Below, piece by piece: positions 5,976 through 10,181 of a stretch of DNA of 10,181 nt. The stretch is from Clostridia bacterium. Lineage in GTDB: Bacteria; Bacillota; Clostridia; Oscillospirales; Butyricicoccaceae. The position numbers and the translations under genes were made by a program. The notes beneath the pieces are model-generated. The model was given only the letters and a program-made list of their open reading frames with translations. It made no database searches and was not told the DNA's origin. Position 1 is the first letter of the stretch, and each line of letters begins with the position of its first letter. Where the stretch lies: positions 1 through 10,181 of the forward strand of contig JAFYOK010000174.1 of the NCBI GenBank assembly GCA_017560175.1, in the 5' to 3' direction.

Positions 5976-7985
5976 TCAGTTGATGAGGATCTCGTTGGTA
6001 TAGCTGAGAGGTTCGCCGTCATTGCCCATCTGGACCACCGAAACGACGTCGCCGGGTTCGATATCATCTCCGGCGGCGAACAGCAGATTGCTGCCGCAGC
6101 GTTCGGTTTCGCCGTAGGGTTTGCCGTTGACAAAGATGTAGCTTTCCCATGTGAGATTTTTACATTCGACCCACAGGCCATCTTCTTTGATATAAGCCTT
6201 GGTGATGGTGATGGGATCGACACCCATCTGCAGGTCGGTGGGCTCGGGAAGTTTGCCATCCAGCGCTTCCTGTTCACCATAGAGGATGTCATATTCCAAC
6301 AGTTCGAGGTTTTTCTGATAGTCGGGCTCTTCTGCCTCGGTCTGGTGGAGAGAGAAGAGGACATTGCCTTCCAGCCCGGCCATTTCCAACACACGGGCGC
6401 TCAGCTGATAGGCCGAAAGATCACGGTCATCGGCAGGCAGTTCCATGTTGGAACGGATGAAGTATTCGGTCTGATAGATGTTGCCCGAAGCCAGTTCGTC
6501 ATCGAGGATATCCAGGCTGGGCAGATGGTCGCCGTAGAAGATGCAGATATAAGGTTCACCGCGGTCGTCCAGGGCATGGGTCAGGTCACGGATGAAGCTG
6601 TCGGTCTCGTACATCTGGCCCACATAATATTCCCATTGGTTTTTCTCTTCGGCAGAGGGAAGTCCCGAAGCGGTGATGGGATAGGATTCCCCGGTGGGTT
6701 CGGAGGGATAACGGCCATGGGGCTGTACGGCTACCGTATAGACAAAGCCGCTCTGTTCGGCATCATCCAGGCATTTGAGGATCTGTTGGGTCAGCAGGCC
6801 ATCCTTGGCCCAGCTGAGGGCATTTTCACGGATGTTGTCCATGTATTCAATGGAAACAAAATGGTCAAAACCGAGGTTGGGATAAACCTTGTGGCGGTCA
6901 TAGAAGGTGCCGTTGTTGTTGTGGATGGCGTATGTCGAATAGCCGTGTGCCTTGAGATCATAGGCCAGGGAAGGGCAGGTGGAACTGCGGAGGATGGTTT
7001 TATATGGATATTCGCCGGTGCCGAAATAATCGAGGCTCATGCCGGTCAGCACTTCAAACTCCGAGTTGACCGTACCGGCACCGATGGAAGGTACGGTGAA
7101 GAGACCGGAAGGGTTTTCTTCCATAAGGCGAGTGAAGTTGGGGAGGGGATTGGAGGAAAACTCGATCTCTTTCATACGATTGACATCGAAGAAGGATTCC
7201 AACTGCACCATAACGATATTGGGCTTTTGTGCCGTGGCGGTCAGATTGCTGCCGGGACGGGCATCCAGTTCTTCTTCGACCTCTTCCACGACTTCAAGGA
7301 CGGCATCATCGCTGTAGTCTTCCGGACGGTCGACACCCTGATCAAAGGCACTTTTGGCAAAACAGTAGCAGAAGCCATATTTCTGATAGGCATCGGCCAG
7401 GTTGGTGAACTCTTCCGAAAGATGCCCGCGGTCGATGGCCCATCCGCCAAACAGGCAAAGCACTGTAATGGCCAGCAGGAGAGCGGCACCGCCCTGTTTG
7501 AAATTGTGGTGCAGGCGAGGGGCTTTGATGCACATCCATACCAGCAACAGGACGGTCAGCAGAGCGGCAATGGCGCACAGGGCGATCTGCCATGGGGTCA
7601 TGTAGATATCGACGATATCAAAGGCCTGCTCGACATTGCGAAAGTCGGCAAAGCCGAAGGGGGTAACGCGCATACTGAGCAGAATTCCGTTGCCAACGCC
7701 GCCGAACAGCCAGGTGCAGACGGCAAACAGCAGAAAGAATACACGCTTGGAGAATAGGGAGGAAAACAGCAGTGTCACCAGAATGAGCAGGGTATTGAAG
7801 AAAAAGGGGACAGGATATTCACCGAGATAGACGATGGCCTTAAAGGGAGAATGGCGGCTGAGTGCTTCGATGATGAAATTGAGCATCGGTGCCAGCAGCA
7901 GGCAGAGCCGAATGCTGCGGTGTTCGATAGCATCCAGCAGTCGGGCGATCCGACCGCAGGAAGAAGATGGAGATTGTATCTGCAT
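5976..7985 (-). CDS. LTA-synthase-family sulfatase (phosphoglycerol transferase)
   Basis: The 669-residue protein has five N-terminal membrane helices (about 27-43, 57-78, 82-104, 132-153 and 166-184) and a large extracellular sulfatase/alkaline-phosphatase-fold domain, the layout of LtaS. Metal and catalytic residues are visible: Glu263 in VQLESF, the likely nucleophile Thr305 in GAGTVNSEFE, His423 in VQPHGRY, and Asp486-His487 in YGDHLP. LtaS-type enzymes transfer glycerol-phosphate from phosphatidylglycerol to a glycolipid anchor; other members modify other glycans, so the polymer is not certain. An acidic stretch (225-242) links helices and domain. The last 90 residues (about 580-669) form an extra beta-rich, Ig/TIG-like module. 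ATG at 7985 has GGAGG 6 bases upstream on the minus strand. Confidence 0.88.
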   Translation of the reverse strand: MQIQSPSSSCGRIARLLDAIEHRSIRLCLLLAPMLNFIIEALSRHSPFKAIVYLGEYPVPFFFNTLLILVTLLFSSLFSKRVFFLLFAVCTWLFGGVGNGILLSMRVTPFGFADFRNVEQAFDIVDIYMTPWQIALCAIAALLTVLLLVWMCIKAPRLHHNFKQGGAALLLAITVLCLFGGWAIDRGHLSEEFTNLADAYQKYGFCYCFAKSAFDQGVDRPEDYSDDAVLEVVEEVEEELDARPGSNLTATAQKPNIVMVQLESFFDVNRMKEIEFSSNPLPNFTRLMEENPSGLFTVPSIGAGTVNSEFEVLTGMSLDYFGTGEYPYKTILRSSTCPSLAYDLKAHGYSTYAIHNNNGTFYDRHKVYPNLGFDHFVSIEYMDNIRENALSWAKDGLLTQQILKCLDDAEQSGFVYTVAVQPHGRYPSEPTGESYPITASGLPSAEEKNQWEYYVGQMYETDSFIRDLTHALDDRGEPYICIFYGDHLPSLDILDDELASGNIYQTEYFIRSNMELPADDRDLSAYQLSARVLEMAGLEGNVLFSLHQTEAEEPDYQKNLELLEYDILYGEQEALDGKLPEPTDLQMGVDPITITKAYIKEDGLWVECKNLTWESYIFVNGKPYGETERCGSNLLFAAGDDIEPGDVVSVVQMGNDGEPLSYTNEILIN

Positions 7986-8019
7986 GGTATGCCTCCGGGC
8001 ATTATATTTTGCTATATGG

Positions 8020-8047
8020 ATTATATATCAATGGATTTTGAAATCAA
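8020..8047 (-). promoter_or_regulatory. Promoter of the LTA-synthase-family gene
   Basis: On the minus strand, TTGATT (8042-8047) and TATAAT (8020-8025) are spaced by 16 bases, giving a leader of about 30 bases before the ATG. It is back to back with the amidohydrolase promoter, leaving about 90 bases of AT-rich DNA between the two -35 boxes. Confidence 0.65.
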
Positions 8048-8139
8048 GAAAAAAACAATAAATAATTTGAAAATTTGTGGATGTTGTTCAGCATAGTGCC
8101 TGTATTTTTGGTGCTTTCGCCGTTCTGGGTTGTGAATGA

Positions 8140-8168
8140 TTGCCAAATGACAGGGGGGCGTGTATAAT
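8140..8168 (+). promoter_or_regulatory. Promoter of the D-aminoacylase-family gene
   Basis: TTGCCA (8140-8145) and a perfect TATAAT (8163-8168) are separated by 17 bases that include a run of six G. The expected start is near 8175 and the leader is about 65 bases, with AAGGAG at 8224-8229. Confidence 0.85.
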
Positions 8169-8174
8169 CTAAAC

Positions 8175-8192
8175 GGATGCAGAACTGTATCC
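8175..8192 (+). promoter_or_regulatory. Hairpin at the very 5' end of the leader
   Basis: GGATGCA (8175-8181) pairs with TGTATCC (8186-8192) with one G-U pair and a GAAC loop, then TTTT. It starts where transcription should begin. It could stabilise the mRNA 5' end, act as an operator, or cause early termination. Confidence 0.4.
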
Positions 8193-8239
8193 TTTTAGAA
8201 GAAAGATCACGATTTAAAATAAAAAGGAGCTGACCTATC

Positions 8240-9835
8240 ATGTATGATCTGCTGATCAAGAACGGTACCATTGTCGATGGTACAGGTGCACCCCGCTTCA
8301 AGGGCGATGTCGCTGTAGAAAACGGCCTGATCGCCAAGATCGCCCCCGTTATTGCTGAGCCTGCCAAGCGCATCCTGGATGCCAAGGGCCTCATTGTTTC
8401 TCCCGGTTTTATCGATACCCATACCCATTCGGATATGTATATCTTCAATCCCAAGCTGACCGGCTATAACCATCTGGAAGACGGTGCTACCACCGAACTT
8501 TCCGGCCAGTGCGGCAGCTTTGCAGCCCCCTACTACGGCGATTACAATCCCACCTGCGGCGTTTCCCAGGAGGAGTTCGCCAAGCACTGCGACAGTTATA
8601 CCTCCTTCTTTGCCTATGCCGACAGCATTCCCCACGGCCCCAACCAGGCTTATTTTGCAGGCCAGGGCCCCATCCGCGGCAAGGTCATGGGCTTTGGTGA
8701 AGGCACCCCCAACGAAGAGCAGCTGCAGCAGATGCGTGATCTGATGCAGGAAGCCATGGAGTGCGGCGCGCTGGGCTTCTCCACAGGTCTGGTCTACACC
8801 CCCTCTGTCTTTGCAGGCACAGAAGAGCTGATCGAGATTGCCAAGGTCGCCCAGAAGTACGGCGGCGTTTACACCACACATATCCGCGGTGAAGGCAACC
8901 AGCTGAAGGAATCCATCGAGGAAGCACTGGTCATCGGCCGTGCCAGCGGTATCCCCGTTAACATTTCTCATATCAAGGTCATCGGCCACCACAACGAAGG
9001 CAAGAGCCAGGAGATCATTGAATGGCTGGATGAAAATCGAAAGGCCGGCATGACCATCTGGGCCGACCAGTATCCCTTCACCGGCGGCTCCGCACCTCTG
9101 ATTTCTCAGATCCCTCCCAAGTATCTGACCGAAGGCCCCAAGGTCAGTCTGCAGAAGCTGGTCGAGGATGCAGAACTGCGTCAGAAGGCTGAATGGTCGA
9201 TCTTCAACGAATCGGAAGAGTTCGAGAGCAACATCTTCTCCGCAGGCTACGAAGGCTGCCTGATCGCCGGTGCTTACAAGACACAGGAGCATCTGGGCAA
9301 GACCATCGCACAGTTGGCCGAAGAATGGGGCAAGGCTCCCTTTGATACCGTTGTTGAGCTGCTGGCGCAGAATGAAGGCATCGTCCAGGGCATCTACTTC
9401 GCACAGAACGAGAGCGACCTGCTCAACTTCCTGGCACAGCCCTGGGTCATGGGTGGCTCCGACTGGGGCGATTATGCCGAAGTCGTTGATCCCGAGACCC
9501 ATGCCGGCGGCCATCCCAGAGCGATGGCAACCCTGGTCCACCGTCTTGAGCTGGTTCGCGACCATGGCATCGAGAGCCTTGAGAGCGCTGTCCACCGTAT
9601 CACAGGTCTGCCTGCCAAGGTTTACGACCTGCCTTCGATCGGTCTGCTGAAGGAAGGCATGGCTGCCGATATCACCGTCTTCGACTATGCGGGCCTCAAG
9701 TGCAACGCCGACTACGACTTCCCCTACCGCAAGAACGAAGGCATTAAGTATGTCATCGTCAATGGCGGCATCGCAGTTGAAAATGGCAATTTCACAGGTC
9801 TGAAGAACGGTAAGGTTCTGAGAAAAGGCAAGTAA
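8240..9835 (+). CDS. N-acyl-D-amino-acid deacylase-family amidohydrolase
   Basis: The 531-residue protein matches the D-aminoacylase branch of the amidohydrolase superfamily. It starts with the small beta domain ('YDLLIKNGTIVDGTG'), continues with the metal-binding barrel and returns to the beta domain ('GMAADITVFD' near 473-482). Expected metal-site and catalytic residues are seen: His61 and His63 in DTHTHSD, Cys91 in SGQCGSF, His214 in TTHIRGE, His244 in ISHIK and Asp408 in GGSDWGD, plus the HPR element (425-427). These cytoplasmic enzymes release D-amino acids from N-acyl forms; related members act on other D-amides or hydantoin-like rings, so the exact substrate is open. AAGGAG lies 10 bases before the ATG. 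It is a single gene with its own promoter. A second copy of its last 25 codons lies 141 bases downstream. Confidence 0.92.
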   Translation: MYDLLIKNGTIVDGTGAPRFKGDVAVENGLIAKIAPVIAEPAKRILDAKGLIVSPGFIDTHTHSDMYIFNPKLTGYNHLEDGATTELSGQCGSFAAPYYGDYNPTCGVSQEEFAKHCDSYTSFFAYADSIPHGPNQAYFAGQGPIRGKVMGFGEGTPNEEQLQQMRDLMQEAMECGALGFSTGLVYTPSVFAGTEELIEIAKVAQKYGGVYTTHIRGEGNQLKESIEEALVIGRASGIPVNISHIKVIGHHNEGKSQEIIEWLDENRKAGMTIWADQYPFTGGSAPLISQIPPKYLTEGPKVSLQKLVEDAELRQKAEWSIFNESEEFESNIFSAGYEGCLIAGAYKTQEHLGKTIAQLAEEWGKAPFDTVVELLAQNEGIVQGIYFAQNESDLLNFLAQPWVMGGSDWGDYAEVVDPETHAGGHPRAMATLVHRLELVRDHGIESLESAVHRITGLPAKVYDLPSIGLLKEGMAADITVFDYAGLKCNADYDFPYRKNEGIKYVIVNGGIAVENGNFTGLKNGKVLRKGK

Positions 9836-9860
9836 GCTATAAACGCCATGACGATGACAA

Positions 9861-9924
9861 CGGCACATCTGTGCCGCACCGCCCCTGCGGTGTCGATTTT
9901 GAACCGATTCATTCGGCCAAAATC
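9861..9924. repeat. Three consecutive palindromes after the amidohydrolase
   Basis: CGGCAC/GTGCCG (9861-9866 with 9871-9876, loop ATCT) touches CACCGC/GCGGTG (9877-9882 with 9887-9892, loop CCCT). Two bases later a larger hairpin follows: GATTTTG/CAAAATC (9895-9901 with 9918-9924) enclosing CCGA/TCGG (9904-9907 with 9913-9916). A looser TTTGAT/ATCAAA pair (9927-9932 with 9948-9953) and AAAAC/GTTTT (9951-9955 with 9959-9963) extend the chain. The first stems may terminate the amidohydrolase transcript, but the T tract is poor. A REP-like intergenic element is the alternative. Confidence 0.6.
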
Positions 9925-9976
9925 TATTTGATTTCAAAGGGGCCCCCATCAAAACGAAGTTTTTATGGTGAACAGC

Positions 9977-10054
9977 GTCAATGGCGGCATCGCTGTCGAG
10001 AATGGTAATTTTACCGGTCTCAAGAATGGTAAAGTCCTCCGCAAGGGCAAATAA
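9977..10054 (+). pseudogene. C-terminal remnant of a second D-aminoacylase-family gene
   Basis: These 78 bases encode 25 residues plus TAA that are identical, residue for residue, to the last 25 residues of the upstream amidohydrolase (9758-9835; VNGGIAVENGN...LRKGK). Yet 14 of 25 codons differ, all synonymously. Similarity stops abruptly upstream of an 18-base identical run starting at 9976. The frame can be opened by an ATG at 9965 to give 29 residues, but no ribosome binding site precedes it. The best reading is the tail of a diverged paralogue or foreign allele whose body was deleted. A chimeric assembly of two strains would look the same. Confidence 0.8.
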
Positions 10055-10083
10055 GTCTTTAGATTTGTTTCCTGCAAACCAAA

Positions 10084-10163
10084 CCCTTCGTCCCCTCGGA
10101 GAGAGGAAGGGGGCATACGGGGGAAACGCTGTTTCCGCCCGTAGATCGCGTCGGCTGTGCCGA
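10084..10163. repeat. Second hairpin cluster after the gene remnant
   Basis: Three stems follow each other. CCCTT/AAGGG (10084-10088 with 10107-10111) encloses CCTC/GAGG. TACGGG then GGAAAC (10116-10127) pair with GTTTCC and CCCGTA (10131-10143), with one bulged G and a GCT loop: 12 pairs and the strongest stem. TCGGC/GCCGA (10151-10155 with 10159-10163) has a TGT loop. None has a clear T tract, so they look like a structured intergenic repeat rather than a simple terminator. Confidence 0.5.
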
Positions 10164-10181
10164 TAAGCAGCTTCCGCAGAA

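Larger units (their letters stand above)
9836..10181. other. Gene-free palindrome-rich region with a gene fragment
   Basis: No intact gene is seen in these 346 bases. They hold a first chain of inverted repeats (9861-9964), the C-terminal fragment of an amidohydrolase copy (9977-10054), and a second set of hairpins (10084-10163). Frames on either strand lack ribosome binding sites and recognisable protein features. Confidence 0.7.

Noticed and set aside
5216..6394. 392-residue minus-strand frame covering the Nudix gene and part of the sulfatase gene
   Set aside because: It crosses a perfect bidirectional terminator and overlaps three well-supported genes in the wrong frame.
6345..7757. 470-residue plus-strand frame opposite the LTA-synthase-like gene
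   Set aside because: A mirror frame of a well-supported gene with intact motifs, promoter and ribosome binding site on the minus strand; the plus-strand product has no recognisable domain.
8207..9952. 581-residue minus-strand frame opposite the amidohydrolase
   Set aside because: Antisense shadow caused by codon bias of the real gene; it has no start site and ends inside the amidohydrolase leader.
9965..10054. 29-codon ORF as an independent small protein gene
   Set aside because: No ribosome binding site or promoter precedes it, and 25 of its 29 residues are simply the end of the amidohydrolase, so a gene remnant explains it better.
9836..10181. CRISPR array or tRNA in the palindrome-rich right end
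   Set aside because: The palindromes differ in sequence and spacing, with no repeated unit and spacer pattern, and no cloverleaf with T-loop or acceptor stem can be drawn.

Overview
The window looks like chromosomal DNA of a low-GC-lineage but GC-moderate anaerobic Firmicute, most likely a gut Clostridia member of the Oscillospiraceae/Ruminococcaceae type. The grounds are strong AGGAGG-type ribosome binding sites, sigma-A promoters with TTGACA/TATAAT-like boxes, short U-tailed terminators, a five-helix LTA-synthase-family enzyme, and heavy use of CTG, GGC and ATC codons. The genus is an inference. No tRNA, rRNA, CRISPR array, transposase or phage gene is visible.

Layout. The left edge holds the last 61 codons of a cardiolipin synthase, then a strong terminator that it seems to share with a convergent small cysteine-rich protein gene on the minus strand. 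From 561 to 2404 there is a complete transcription unit with promoter and terminator: an EamA-type membrane transporter, a ProX/YbaK-type mischarged tRNA(Pro) deacylase, and an alkyltransferase-like (ATL) protein with Trp in place of the MGMT cysteine. An M20 metallopeptidase (2589-3926) follows as a single gene with its own terminator; its promoter is interlaced with two perfect inverted repeats. Next come a membrane-anchored XRE regulator (4027-4632) and a two-gene unit of a PAP2-like membrane phosphatase and a Nudix hydrolase (4739-5929). A bidirectional terminator separates these from a long minus-strand LTA-synthase-family sulfatase (5976-7985). Divergent from that gene, a good promoter drives an N-acyl-D-amino-acid deacylase-type amidohydrolase (8240-9835).

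The last 346 bases hold no intact gene but are the most unusual part. A chain of palindromes follows the amidohydrolase. Then comes a 25-codon fragment (9977-10054) encoding exactly the same C-terminal residues and stop as the amidohydrolase, but with 14 synonymous codon differences and no amino-acid change. It looks like the tail of a second, diverged copy whose body has been lost. More palindromes follow.

How the genes fit together. Several act at the envelope (cardiolipin synthase, PAP2 phosphatase, LTA-synthase-like enzyme, transporter, membrane-tethered XRE protein). Two are amide hydrolases of peptide or N-acyl-amino-acid type (M20 and D-aminoacylase family). Two are quality-control or damage-sensing proteins (ProX, ATL). 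Apart from the two short operons I see no evidence that the window is one functional system, and no defence, secondary-metabolite or mobile system is recognisable.
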